Shown: positions 25,518-35,200 of the stretch, one piece after another
Layout: each line of letters starts with the position of its first letter
Position numbering within the stretch: position 1 is the first letter of the stretch
Source: Gorillibacterium timonense
GTDB lineage: Bacteria; Bacillota; Bacilli; Paenibacillales; NBRC-103111
Assembly: GCF_001457415.1 (NCBI RefSeq)
Contig: NZ_LN881724.1
Location: 620,001 to 684,000, forward strand
Direction of reading: 5' to 3'
DNA: 64,000 nucleotides
Program-made: the position numbers and the translations under genes
The notes under the pieces: generated by a model
The model's input: only the letters and a program-made list of their open reading frames with translations
Told to the model about the DNA's origin: nothing
Database searches by the model: none

Positions 25518-25904
25518 TTATGGCTTTCGTTTGTGATACCCTTTTTCGGCATAGGGCTGCAGCTTTTCGATCCACATTTCCTGCAGCGTGTCGAGCTCGT
25601 CCTTGTATTTCTTTTGCTCGTCTGGAGCTCCGGGCTGTTCTTCTTGTGGTTTGATCACATCCAATTCCTCGAAGACAAAGCTGCCGCTGCCGAAGTTCAC
25701 CCAATCGGCTCTAAACTCGGCGAACATGGGGGAGTTCATCTGTTTCATAAAGTCAAAGCGGTTGCGCGTGCCTTCCAGATCCATGGAGGAACGGATAAGG
25801 ATCTTGCCGTTCTGCTCATTGCGGATTTGATAAATCCCCATCCGTCGGAATGAGGTTTTGTAGGCATCGGCCAGCTCTTTCTTTTGCTGTTTATCAAGGG
25901 CCAT
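25518..25904 (-). CDS. GIY-YIG-like nuclease-fold protein
   Basis: 128 residues. The segment RMGIYQIRNEQNGKILIRSS has the GIY and YxI core spacing and the following strand of a small Firmicutes GIY-YIG family, and MWIEKLQPYAEKGYHKRKP is its conserved C-terminus. The canonical catalytic Arg/Glu arrangement is incomplete (an Arg and a Glu in FDFMKQ... and MWIEKL regions are present), so nuclease activity is uncertain. Starts three bases after the stop of the next upstream gene; the two form an operon. Confidence 0.7.
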   Translation of the reverse strand: MALDKQQKKELADAYKTSFRRMGIYQIRNEQNGKILIRSSMDLEGTRNRFDFMKQMNSPMFAEFRADWVNFGSGSFVFEELDVIKPQEEQPGAPDEQKKYKDELDTLQEMWIEKLQPYAEKGYHKRKP

Positions 25905-25907
25905 GAA

Positions 25908-26387
25908 TTAATACCCCATCTCCTTCAAAATGTTGGACAAGGTTTGCAGACGCTCTCCGATTATTTCATCGTCCTGACTGAGCGCTTGCTTGAACAGCTT
26001 GATGTCCTCGTTGATTTTTTCGTTGTCGGTGCATACCGCGATCGTCATCGCGTCTCCTTGAAGGCCGACGCGGTCGATAACCGGCTGCTCGGGGTCATAA
26101 AGCTGTTCATATTGATAGGCTTCGCGAAAATGCTCAAGGCTTCTGGCTACCAAGATCGCCAGGTCAAGCACACGATGGAGCGGAAGCTCCTCGGACTGAC
26201 GCGACCACTTCTCACCGGTATACCGCCACACTTTGGCGGATATGTCGAGTTTGCCGCGGTCGTTCCATTGTGCCAGACCGAGCGAAAGTCCTTTGGCATC
26301 AGTTTGACCGGCGTAACGGCCATCCACCTGCTCATAATTGTCGGACACGATGACGGGCTTATGCTTTAAGGTTGTGGGAATGCTCAC
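25908..26387 (-). CDS. Conserved hypothetical protein (DUF6530-like)
   Basis: 159 residues from a GTG preceded by GAAAGGACG. The segments KPVIVSDNYEQVDGRY, TDAKGLSLGLAQWNDRG and SRQSEELPLHRVLDLAI look like a conserved Firmicutes family I place as DUF6530 from memory. No catalytic motif or membrane segment. Operon with the GIY-YIG-like gene immediately downstream; a shared function is possible but unknown. Confidence 0.65.
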   Translation of the reverse strand: MSIPTTLKHKPVIVSDNYEQVDGRYAGQTDAKGLSLGLAQWNDRGKLDISAKVWRYTGEKWSRQSEELPLHRVLDLAILVARSLEHFREAYQYEQLYDPEQPVIDRVGLQGDAMTIAVCTDNEKINEDIKLFKQALSQDDEIIGERLQTLSNILKEMGY

Positions 26388-26462
26388 GAGGATCGTCCTT
26401 TCATGATCTAGATGGGGAAGAAGCGGTATGGATAATGAGTATCAACAATCCGAAAGACTAGC

Positions 26463-26494
26463 AAATTAGTGAATTACTAAATTACTAAATTAGT
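26463..26494. promoter_or_regulatory. Repeated ATTAGT/ACTAAT operator-like array
   Basis: Overlapping copies of ATTAGT, ATTACTAA and the palindrome ACTAAATTAGT (26484-26494) lie about 80-120 bases upstream of the GTG start at 26387, overlapping a reverse-strand TTGAAA-17-TAGTAA promoter candidate. Looks like a multi-site operator; regulator unknown. Confidence 0.4.
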
Positions 26495-26629
26495 ACTTTC
26501 AAATGGAGTATACAGAATCCACCAACAGGAGTCAATGTTCCCAAGCTTTTGTTTTGTCGTTCCCAAGCTTTGCTCTCAAGCTTTGACTTGTCCCCCGAGT
26601 TCCACATGAGCGGAATGCTCCGCCTGCGG

Positions 26630-26658
26630 TTGACTTTTGCCGCCTGATATTGTACAAC
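26630..26658 (+). promoter_or_regulatory. Promoter of the ileS T-box transcript
   Basis: TTGACT (26630-26635), 17 bases, TACAAC (26653-26658), shortly before the T-box stem I. Confidence 0.45.
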
Positions 26659-26689
26659 GAAAGGTAACAGTTCAATCCAACAGCAACTT

Positions 26690-26970
26690 CCTTGACGAGA
26701 CTACCGTCACCGGTTCCTTGCATCTCCAGAGAGTTGGCCCTCGCGCTGCAAGCCAACGTTCAAGCCCGGTTGATGATCCTCTCCGAGAAGGTAAGCCGAA
26801 ATCCAGTAAGCTGACCCGGTTCCCCGCCGTTATAAGGGGCGCGTGCCGTTTGCGGGTGCGCGTTAAGGAGCCGTTTTCGGCGTTCGTCGCAGCAGGCGAA
26901 ATGCAGAAGCGGAATTAGGGTGGTAGCGCGGGAAATCAGTCCCGTCCCTTTGGGGGCGGGGCTTTTTTGC
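26690..26970 (+). ncRNA. T-box leader of ileS
   Basis: Transcription-attenuation riboswitch sensing uncharged tRNA. The conserved T-box AGGGTGGTAGCGCG lies at 26917-26930 (the TGGT bulge that pairs with the tRNA end is intact; one base departs from the common TACCGCG). A terminator follows, CCCGTCCC / GGGGCGGG with a T-run at about 26963. Stem I is closed by 26690-26700 pairing with about 26780-26792, with the distal AGAGAG...GCTGCAAGCC arrangement between. An ATC triplet at 26776-26778 sits in the internal loop on the correct side and is the likely isoleucine specifier. Confidence 0.85.
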
Positions 26971-27084
26971 ATACAGGGGCTGTTGAAGATCGTCATAACA
27001 GCATGTTTGGATTTGGCAGCAGCATGTTCCGCTGGGAACCGTATGGGGTATCGTTTAGGACGCATAGAAAGGGAAGGGATAACC

Positions 27085-30000
27085 GTGCAAAAGGTAGACG
27101 TCAAAGAAAAAGCCCGGGCGCGCGAGGAGCGCATCCTAGAGAAATGGCGCAAGGAGGACACGTTCGCAGCCTCGATCAAGAACCGCGAGGGCAAGCCGAA
27201 CTTCGTCTTCTACGAAGGACCGCCTACGGCAAATGGCAAGCCGCATATCGGGCATGTGCTCGGCCGCGTCATCAAGGATTTTGTCGGCCGCTACAAGACG
27301 ATGGAGGGGTATCGGGTCATCCGGAAAGCGGGCTGGGATACCCATGGGCTTCCGGTTGAGCTTGGGGTGCAGAAGGAGCTCGGCATCTCCGGCAAAGCCG
27401 AGATCGAAAAGTACGGAGTCGAGGAATTCATCAAGAAATGCAAGGGCAGCGTGTTTGAATATGAAAAGCAGTGGCGGGACCTCACCGAAGCTATCGCTTA
27501 CTGGACGGACCTGGACCATCCCTATGTCACGCTGGAGAATCCCTATATTGAATCGGTCTGGCATCTCTTGTCCGACATCCACGGGAAGGGGCTTCTGTAC
27601 AAGGGGCACCGCGTCAGCCCGTATTGTCCGGACTGCCAAACGACCCTCAGCTCCCATGAAGTGGCTCAAGGCTATGAAGATGTCAAGGATCTGAGCGCGA
27701 CCGTCAAATTCAAGAGCAAGAACGAAGATGCGTATTTCCTCGCTTGGACGACGACCCCTTGGACGCTTCCGGCGAATATCGCCCTTGCAGTGAATAAGGA
27801 CATCGAATACGTGAAGGCGCGCAAAGATGGCGAAGTGTACATTCTAGCCCGCAGCCTGGTGGAAAAAGTATTGAAGGAAGATTATGAAGTACTGTCTGTG
27901 CACAAGGGCGCCGAATTCGTCGGTACTCCGTACACACCGCCCTTCGATTACATTCAGGTAACCAACAAGGGTCACATCGTCGTCGATGCGGACTATGTCA
28001 GCGACACGAGCGGTACCGGGATCGTGCACACCGCTCCGGCGCACGGCGAAGATGACTACAAGACGACTCGCCAGCATGGAATCGACTTCGTCAACGTGGT
28101 CGATCTGGCAGGCCGCTACACCGACAAGGTGACGGCATTTGCAGGACGGTTCGTCAAGGATTGCGATGTCGATATCGTCAAAAACTTGGTAGAGCGCGGC
28201 CTTCTCTTCAGCAAAGAACGCTATGAGCACAGCTATCCGTTCTGCTGGCGCTGCAAATCTCCGCTGCTCTACTATGCGATGGAGAGCTGGTTCATCAAGA
28301 CGACCGCTGTTCAGGAGCAGTTGATCGCGAACAACCGGGACATCGCTTGGTACCCGCCGCATCTTCGCGACGGCCGTTTCGGCAAGTTCCTGGAGGAGCT
28401 GGTTGACTGGAACATCAGCCGCAATCGTTATTGGGGAACGCCGCTCAACGTCTGGGTATGCCGCGATTGCAGAGCGGAATATTCTCCGGGAAGCCGCCAA
28501 GAGCTTCAGGATCGAGCCATCGATCCCATCGAGGGCGAGCTGGAACTACACAAGCCTTATGTAGACGCGGTTAAAGTCCGCTGCTCCTGCGGCGGCATCA
28601 TGGAGCGGACATCGGAGGTCATCGACGTCTGGTTCGACAGCGGCTCGATGCCGTTTGCTCAGTACCACTATCCGTTCGGCGACAAGAAGCTCTTTGAGGA
28701 GCAGTATCCGGCCGATCTGATTTGCGAAGGGATCGACCAGACGCGCGGCTGGTTCTTTAGCCTGCTGGCCGTGTCCACGCTGACCACCGGTAAAGCTCCG
28801 TATAAAGCCGTTATCTCCACCGGACACGTGCTGGACGAGAACGGGCAGAAGATGTCCAAGAGCAAGGGCAACGTCATCGACCCTTGGGAGATCATCGAGG
28901 AATTCGGAACGGATGCGTTCCGCTGGGCGCTCCTCTCGGATAGCGCACCCTGGAACAGCAAACGGTTCTCCAAGCAGATCGTGGCAGAGGCCAAGTCCAA
29001 GGTCGTCGATACGATTCATAACACCCATGCGTTCCTCGCGCTCTATGCCAGCATCGACAACTATCAACCGGAGGATCATGCCCGTGTTGAAGTAAAAAAT
29101 CCGCTCGACCGCTGGATTCTGTCCCGCCTGAACACGACGCTTGAGCAGGTGAAGAAGGGGCTCGGCGGCTACGACTTCCTGAACCCGGCACGCTCCATCG
29201 AGACGTTCGTCGATGAGCTGAGCAACTGGTACATCCGCCGTTCACGCGACCGCTTCTGGGGCGGAGAGTGGACGGAGGACAAGGTCGCAGCTTATCAAAC
29301 GCTGACCGAGGTGCTTCGCACGCTCGCCTTGATGATCGCTCCGTACATGCCGCTTTTGGCCGAAGACTTGTACGGCAATCTGGGCGGGGAAGGCAGCGTC
29401 CACCTCGCGGATTATCCGGCAGTGAATGCCGCTGCCATTGACCTTGATCTGGAAAATGACATGGAAGCCGCTCGCCAGATTGTCGAGCTGGCCCGCAACA
29501 TCCGCAACGAAACGGGATTGAAGACCCGTCAGCCGCTCTCCGAATTGATTCTCTCCCTCGATCTCGACCGGGAGTTCCATTTGGACCGCTTCGCCGACAT
29601 CATCCGCGACGAGGTCAACGTCAAGGACATCCGCATCGCGGAAGGCGACGGAGGCTTCGTCAACTTCACTCTGAAGCTGAACCTGAAGGTCGCCGGCAAG
29701 AAGTATGGTAAATTCGTCGGTCCGATCCAGCAGCACCTGAAGGGGCTGTCCGCTCCGGCTGCCAAGGAGATCGTCGATAACGGATTCCTCGATCTCACGC
29801 TGGACGGCGAGCCGCAACACATTATCCTGGATGAGCTGCTCGTCGAGAAGCAGGCGAAGCCGGGCTTTGCCTCAGCTAGCGGCTACCGCATGACGGTTGC
29901 TTTGAACACGGAACTGACCGAGGCGCTCGTGCAGGAAGGTCTCGTTCGCGAGGTGGTCCGCGCTGTTCAGGACTACCGCAAGAAGCTGGAGCTGCCGATC

Positions 30001-30177
30001 GAGAAACGCATTCGCCTCGTGCTGGATGCCGATGCCGAGCTGCAAGCGGCGCTCACCCGCTTCGATAACGTCCTGCAAGAGAACGTTCTGCTAGCAGGCG
30101 TCCGCTTCGCCTCCGAGCCGGACATGGAACGCGCTTCTCTCGGCGACAAGACCATTGGGATGCGAGTGGAGGAGTAA
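27085..30177 (+). CDS. ileS: Isoleucyl-tRNA synthetase, type 2 (eukaryote-like)
   Basis: 1030 residues from the GTG at 27085, chosen because GGGAAGGG precedes it and the longer frame would overlap the T-box. It charges tRNA-Ile in the cytoplasm. The class I motifs are HIGH (residues 54-57, within GKPHIGHVLG) and KMSKS (from about residue 589). PPTANGKPHIGH, KAGWDTHGLPVE and the CP1 editing domain with TTTPWTLPANIAL match IleRS2, the eukaryote-like class that is naturally less sensitive to mupirocin, not the bacterial IleRS1 form. The zinc-finger C-terminus of IleRS1 is absent. Controlled by the upstream T-box. Confidence 0.96.
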   Translation: MQKVDVKEKARAREERILEKWRKEDTFAASIKNREGKPNFVFYEGPPTANGKPHIGHVLGRVIKDFVGRYKTMEGYRVIRKAGWDTHGLPVELGVQKELGISGKAEIEKYGVEEFIKKCKGSVFEYEKQWRDLTEAIAYWTDLDHPYVTLENPYIESVWHLLSDIHGKGLLYKGHRVSPYCPDCQTTLSSHEVAQGYEDVKDLSATVKFKSKNEDAYFLAWTTTPWTLPANIALAVNKDIEYVKARKDGEVYILARSLVEKVLKEDYEVLSVHKGAEFVGTPYTPPFDYIQVTNKGHIVVDADYVSDTSGTGIVHTAPAHGEDDYKTTRQHGIDFVNVVDLAGRYTDKVTAFAGRFVKDCDVDIVKNLVERGLLFSKERYEHSYPFCWRCKSPLLYYAMESWFIKTTAVQEQLIANNRDIAWYPPHLRDGRFGKFLEELVDWNISRNRYWGTPLNVWVCRDCRAEYSPGSRQELQDRAIDPIEGELELHKPYVDAVKVRCSCGGIMERTSEVIDVWFDSGSMPFAQYHYPFGDKKLFEEQYPADLICEGIDQTRGWFFSLLAVSTLTTGKAPYKAVISTGHVLDENGQKMSKSKGNVIDPWEIIEEFGTDAFRWALLSDSAPWNSKRFSKQIVAEAKSKVVDTIHNTHAFLALYASIDNYQPEDHARVEVKNPLDRWILSRLNTTLEQVKKGLGGYDFLNPARSIETFVDELSNWYIRRSRDRFWGGEWTEDKVAAYQTLTEVLRTLALMIAPYMPLLAEDLYGNLGGEGSVHLADYPAVNAAAIDLDLENDMEAARQIVELARNIRNETGLKTRQPLSELILSLDLDREFHLDRFADIIRDEVNVKDIRIAEGDGGFVNFTLKLNLKVAGKKYGKFVGPIQQHLKGLSAPAAKEIVDNGFLDLTLDGEPQHIILDELLVEKQAKPGFASASGYRMTVALNTELTEALVQEGLVREVVRAVQDYRKKLELPIEKRIRLVLDADAELQAALTRFDNVLQENVLLAGVRFASEPDMERASLGDKTIGMRVEE

Positions 30178-30215
30178 GAGAGCCATACGGACCCAAACGG
30201 GACGCTGCGAATAAC

Positions 30216-30252
30216 GGAAAGCTCCAGCCTGAGGATTCGGCTGGAGCTTTCC
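30216..30252 (+). terminator. Terminator of ileS
   Basis: GGAAAGCTCCAGCC, nine-base loop, GGCTGGAGCTTTCC: 14 perfect pairs, followed by TATTTAT. Confidence 0.8.
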
Positions 30253-30435
30253 TATTTATGCGGTGGGGTGTATTCGATAAATTTGCATTTTGCCAACTTA
30301 AGGCAAACTATTATATAATTGATAAAACATTCCGAATACTAGAGTAGAACAGGGCATTCAGTCAACGTAGAATAACGGGGCTGGGTGTCCTTCTATTTTA
30401 TGGAATAAAATACTAATTATCTGGTGGAGGTTTGG

Positions 30436-30954
30436 ATGGTTCGAGATAAAATTCATCAGCTTTTAGACCGATTGCCGGAAGAGGAATTGGATAACGTCGT
30501 GTTTGTATTGGAGTTTATCGAAATGAAATATTTGTTTAAGAAAAACCTGCGCGAAAAAGGGGTTGTCGTCTCGGAGCTTTTTGAAGAGGCACAGGATCTT
30601 ATTGACACATGGGATCGCGCTTTTGCCGAAAACATCAGTGAAGAAACAAAAGAATCGATTCATTATGATGAATTTAAGTGGCATATGTTCAGTTATGAGA
30701 AACAAGATTGTTTAAAAGAAGAAGAAGCGAGAGCGGCTTTCAATGCGATGCCGAAGGACGAACTGTATGGGATGGTTCAGAGATCCCCTAGTGTATTTCG
30801 CTATGAAAATGCTGGGAAGGTCCTCGCCTCCGATTTTGATTCGGAACAGGATATTTATCTGTTTGATATGAACCTCACGTGGACGTATGTCCATACTCAT
30901 GAATCCGACCTCGGTCCCTATTTCTTCAAAAGAAAAGAGAACTCCACTATCTAA
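30436..30954 (+). CDS. DUF4275 family protein with N-terminal extension
   Basis: 172 residues from the ATG at 30436, which has GGTGGAGG seven bases upstream. The region FKWHMFSYEKQDCLKEEEAR, then ENAGKVLASDFDSEQDIYLF and LTWTYVHTHESDLGPYFF is the DUF4275 domain. In front lies about 45 residues (KIHQLLDRLPEEELDNVVFV) of helical sequence, resembling a small independent module, longer than usual for the family. Soluble, function unknown. Confidence 0.75.
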   Translation: MVRDKIHQLLDRLPEEELDNVVFVLEFIEMKYLFKKNLREKGVVVSELFEEAQDLIDTWDRAFAENISEETKESIHYDEFKWHMFSYEKQDCLKEEEARAAFNAMPKDELYGMVQRSPSVFRYENAGKVLASDFDSEQDIYLFDMNLTWTYVHTHESDLGPYFFKRKENSTI

Positions 30955-31017
30955 GTGCATTCCTGTCGCTCTAACAGCCTGAGCCGTAGACTCAAAAGTA
31001 GAGGGAGTAAGTCTCCA

Positions 31018-31458
31018 ATGATCCAAATCCTAGAGGAACCTGTCGGTGAGGCCTATCGATCTTTGATCTCCTTAGCGTTTAAGATTTGCGATGAGCTTAT
31101 TTTGGTGAAGAGAGATCAGCTTCCATTAAACGAGAGCGGTCAAGACCTCATTACCCAATTGAGACCTTATACGAGGATAATTAGGAAGCAAGAGAGTTGG
31201 CCTGGAACGGCTTTGTTTGGTCATTTCGCGGATGTGTATTATCTCCCATGTACCGAGATGGTGAAGGATATTCTTCTGAGCCGGACAACCGGATTGTATG
31301 ATTGGCTGCAGCCCGACTTGCTGGAGGATCTGTGCTTTTATAAGAATCAATCTGAATGGTTAGTGACAGTTTCGCATGAGAAAAGGGGCTATCTCAACAT
31401 CGAGGATCGCAGCGAGATCTTGGAGTTAAGAGAAATCGAAGAATTGCTGTTTTATTAA
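31018..31458 (+). CDS. Conserved hypothetical protein
   Basis: 146 residues from the ATG at 31018 with GAGGGAG upstream; the longer reading from 30955 lacks a ribosome site. No signal peptide. Recognisable features are only WPGTALFGHFADVYYLPC and a C-terminal WLVTVSHEKRGYLNIED. Composition suggests a soluble alpha/beta protein. Family not identified. It starts 63 bases after the DUF4275 gene and may share its transcript. Confidence 0.65.
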   Translation: MIQILEEPVGEAYRSLISLAFKICDELILVKRDQLPLNESGQDLITQLRPYTRIIRKQESWPGTALFGHFADVYYLPCTEMVKDILLSRTTGLYDWLQPDLLEDLCFYKNQSEWLVTVSHEKRGYLNIEDRSEILELREIEELLFY

Positions 31459-31547
31459 TAAATCGATAGATGGAAGAGTTCTCAGAGCAACGGTTGATGG
31501 AGTAATCCTAGGGATCCGAATGATTGAAAGAGGGGAGACCTGGAGCG

Positions 31548-32084
31548 ATGAAAAAGCTCTCAACGCTTCTTCTTGTTCTTTGTCTGATTCTGATCGTGTG
31601 TAAAATCGAATCCAAGCCGGAGTCGGTCGATACCGCCTTGTACAATGGGAATAGCTTATTCATTGGTGTGGTTGGAGATCCTCCCCTCGTTAGGGAGCCT
31701 AACATTCATTTTAAGAAAATGAGCTTGGATCAAATGGAAGAGCTTGCCCCTTCCTCAGGCCTTGATGCGGTCTTTATCATGAAGGATCACTTTCGTGAAG
31801 CGGCCGGTCCGCAATATGCAAAGGTCTATCAGCATGCGGGGATTCCTTTTTTCTATATCGATACGCATAAAACCTACATACCCTTTGTAAATGAGGATCT
31901 CGCTTACGAGGATGTTCCCGATCTTTCAATGGAATATGCCGTAGGATACTACCAATCGGGTGTGAAATACCAAGGCTGGGGGTTTGGGTTATACAACGAC
32001 ATCGAGAATGAGGCGAATATCAGGGACGTTTACACCCGAATCTTCACAACGATCGAGTCTGTCCATGACAGTGGACCCATTTGA
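31548..32084 (+). CDS. Secreted or membrane-tethered hypothetical protein
   Basis: 178 residues from the ATG at 31548. An N-terminal hydrophobic segment, KKLSTLLLVLCLILIVCKI, serves as signal or anchor; the Cys near its end is not followed by a good lipobox. The rest (SLDQMEELAPSSGLDAVFIM, PFFYIDTHKTYIPFVNEDL) is soluble and of unknown family. GAGGGGAG precedes the start. Confidence 0.6.
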   Translation: MKKLSTLLLVLCLILIVCKIESKPESVDTALYNGNSLFIGVVGDPPLVREPNIHFKKMSLDQMEELAPSSGLDAVFIMKDHFREAAGPQYAKVYQHAGIPFFYIDTHKTYIPFVNEDLAYEDVPDLSMEYAVGYYQSGVKYQGWGFGLYNDIENEANIRDVYTRIFTTIESVHDSGPI

Positions 32085-32171
32085 TTTCGTGATGGACACC
32101 ACGTTCGCCGAATTTGATTAGGTAGTCCCCCATTCCGCTTATGCGGCTCCATCAGATGGGTGGTCAAAGAA

Positions 32172-32214
32172 AAAGAACCTTCCATCCTGATGGTGCTAAG
32201 GCGGAAGGCTCTTT
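32172..32214 (-). terminator. Terminator of the S8 protease gene
   Basis: AAAGAACCTTCC and GGAAGGCTCTTT form an 11-of-12 stem. On the reverse strand it ends in TTCTTTTTCTTT. Confidence 0.7.
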
Positions 32215-32231
32215 GGCTTGGAGTTTGAACC

Positions 32232-35200
32232 TTAGACGATGGTAATGTTCTTGGTGACTTTCGCGGTGGCTCCCGTGTTGTCCGTTACTGTCAAGGTGAC
32301 CGTATAGGTTCCCGGTTTCGGGAACTTATGCTTCACCTCGGCGGTGCTGGCGGTGCTGCCGTCGCCAAAGTTCCATTCGTATTTGACGATTTTTCCTGCC
32401 GGAGCGGTGGAGTTCGCCGCGCTATACGGAATGGCCAAATCCAGGCTGGCCTTGGTCGGAGCCACGATGACGGCAACCGGCGGTTTCGCAGCCGGTTCTT
32501 CCACGTACAGCTTGCCTGCCGCTTGAGCGGTTGCTAGGTTGCCTGCGGCATCGCGGGCGGTTACGGTGATGATGCCGCCGGAGAGCCGCAGCGAGGCGGG
32601 AGCCGTGAACGTTCCTTCATAATGGCCGGGAGCCGTCTCCTTCAAAGCCGTTTCCGTAGCAACGAAGGTAGTCGGAGAAGCGGGCAAGCTGATCGTGAAG
32701 GAAGCCGTGAGTCCCGGGTTGCTGTCAAACGCAATCTTCACGCTGCCGCCGGGTGCAAGGCGCACATCAGCAGCCGGCAGGACGCCGGTGATAACCGGTG
32801 GCACCGTATGAACGGTCACCGTGCGAATAATGGTGGTCACATTGCCAGCCAGGTCGATGGCTTCCACCGTGATGCGGTTTTCTCCCTCGCTGACGAGGAG
32901 ACGTTCCGCAAAGGCTCCGTTTGTCAGAGCAGCGGCTTTGCCGTTGATCTTCACTTCTTTCAGATGAAGATCCTGGGCAGTGCCATCTACGCGAATGACT
33001 TCGGTGTTGGTCACGAGACGATCCGTCGGCGAGGTGACATCCAATACCGGCGCCGTAGAATCAAGCGTGTAGACAAGCGGGAGGCTGCGGTCCGAGACGG
33101 CGCCGTTCACCACGACTTCAGCGGTGAGCGAATTGTCGCCTTCCCCAAGCTGCACTTGGGCTTGGAAGCCGCCGTTCTGAACCGTGGTTGTGGCGGCCAA
33201 GGCAGTACCGTTGTAGATCCGAATCTCGCCTCCATTGGCAGGCGAGGTGCCGTTCACAGTCACAGCCGGTTGGCTGGTGATGGTCCCGCCTTCCGGTGCG
33301 AGAAGCACGGGAACACCGGCATCGTACCGTACGGCTGCTCGGATCATGTAGTTTCCTTCGTCAGCAGGCGACTTCGTCCAAACCCCGCTGACCACCTGCC
33401 AGCTGCGACCCGCATTCGGGCTGCTCTCGTCCGTAGCAAGGCCCGGGGAGAGGGTTCCCACTTGCGGCTGGATGTAGACGATGTAGAAGTCTCCGGTCAC
33501 CGAAACGGCGGAGGGGAACACCACATTCGTCCATTGATCGTTCCGCAGAGCCGTTCCGGCAAAAGGACCGGCGAGCTTGCGTCCCGGAGCTCCGCCCGTT
33601 CCGCTTGCATCATAAACCGCATACTGGAAGGCGGTTCCGCCCGGTGACGGGAATTGCGTATTCCAGAAGCGGAAGGAGGCGCCGGTTACTTGAGCAGAAG
33701 CCGATTCCGGGGTGAACCGGACGGCCCAGCCGTTGTTCGCCGCATTGAAGGCGCGGGCATTTTCCGCGGTTCCGTCATCATAAGCAATGTTCGCCGAGTA
33801 GCCGACAAACGGCTTCAGCGCGATGTTCTGCTCCAAACCGGCTGCCGTGACGGTAACCGACTTGGTGATGCTGTGATACTCGTCGGCGATCACCGACAGC
33901 GTGTACGTACCTTCCAGCACGTCGAGCGAGTATCGGCCGTTTGCATCGGTCGTTGCCGGTGTGATGGCAGCGTCCTCCAGCACGCTTACTTTCGCTCCCG
34001 CTATGGGGGCTCCCGTCCGTTGATCGGTGACGGCTCCTTGCAGGATTCCATGCGGGATCGGCTCCAGGCTGAAGTTGACTTTGGCTTCCGCCCCTTGAGC
34101 GATCGTAACCGTCTTGGTTTGGGCTCGGTATCCGTAGGTTTCCGCCTTCAGCGTGTACGTACCGGCGGCATGGCGCAGCGAGTAGCGTCCGGTAGCCGGG
34201 TCGGCCTTGACCGAGCGTCCGGTCTCCAGAACGGTCACGGTGGCGCCAACCGGCAGGCTCTCCAGCTCAATGTCTCCATGGGCAGCAGCGCTCGACAGGA
34301 GGCTGGTCTTCGATTGGAGCTCAGGCAGATAAGAGTCGTTCTTCACCTTTCCGTCCGCAAGCTCCACACGAGAAGCGGTGGGGACGGAGGTCGGAGCCGT
34401 GTCTTCCGTAATGCGGAAGTCATCGATGTACCAACCGGCCTTGTTGACGCTGGTGTCCGTCTTCAGGTGGAAGCGGAATTGAACAGGTCCGCCTACATAA
34501 GCACTCAGGTCGTATACGACCGAAGACCACTTCTTGCCGTCGGTGCTGCTGCTGAAGCGGAGCAGCTCGGTCCATGTGGCGCCGCCATCCTTGGAGGCTT
34601 CCACGGTTCCGGCGTCATAGCGGGTTTCGATTTCATACCAATGCGAGAAGTTCAAGGCGGCATGCGGTTGTCCGGTCAAGTCGATGACGGGACTGTACAA
34701 GGAGTAGTCCGCGCTATTCTCATAAGTGGAATCCAGGTCGGTTGCCCAGACATTCGGGAGCGATGCAGCGGAAGCAGGGCCGCCGGTTCCACTCGGTATT
34801 CCGCGTTCCCATTCATCCTTCACGCCGCTGTGCGTCCATCCGTTGTCCGTCGTACCATCGAAATGATCCGAATAGAGGACGGTGGCAAAATGAACGGTAA
34901 CGCTGGCCGGATCGGAGGCCGGTCCGGTATTGCCGGAGAAGTCTTGTGCCGCTACCTTGTACGTGTAGAGCACGTCATTCGGTGAACCATAGACGCCAGC
35001 CGTTACCGTGTCGGTATAGGAAGTAGCAGTTGTCGTGGTAATCGGAGCAAAGTCTCCTGCTTCCTGAGCACGATAGACGACGAATTGCTTCACGTCTTCA
35101 TCGGCAGGCGGCGCCCAGTTCAATTGAACATGACCAACCGTATCGGCGACTGCAGTAAGGTTGATCGGAGCTCCGGGCAGTACTTCATCCGGTGCTTCCA

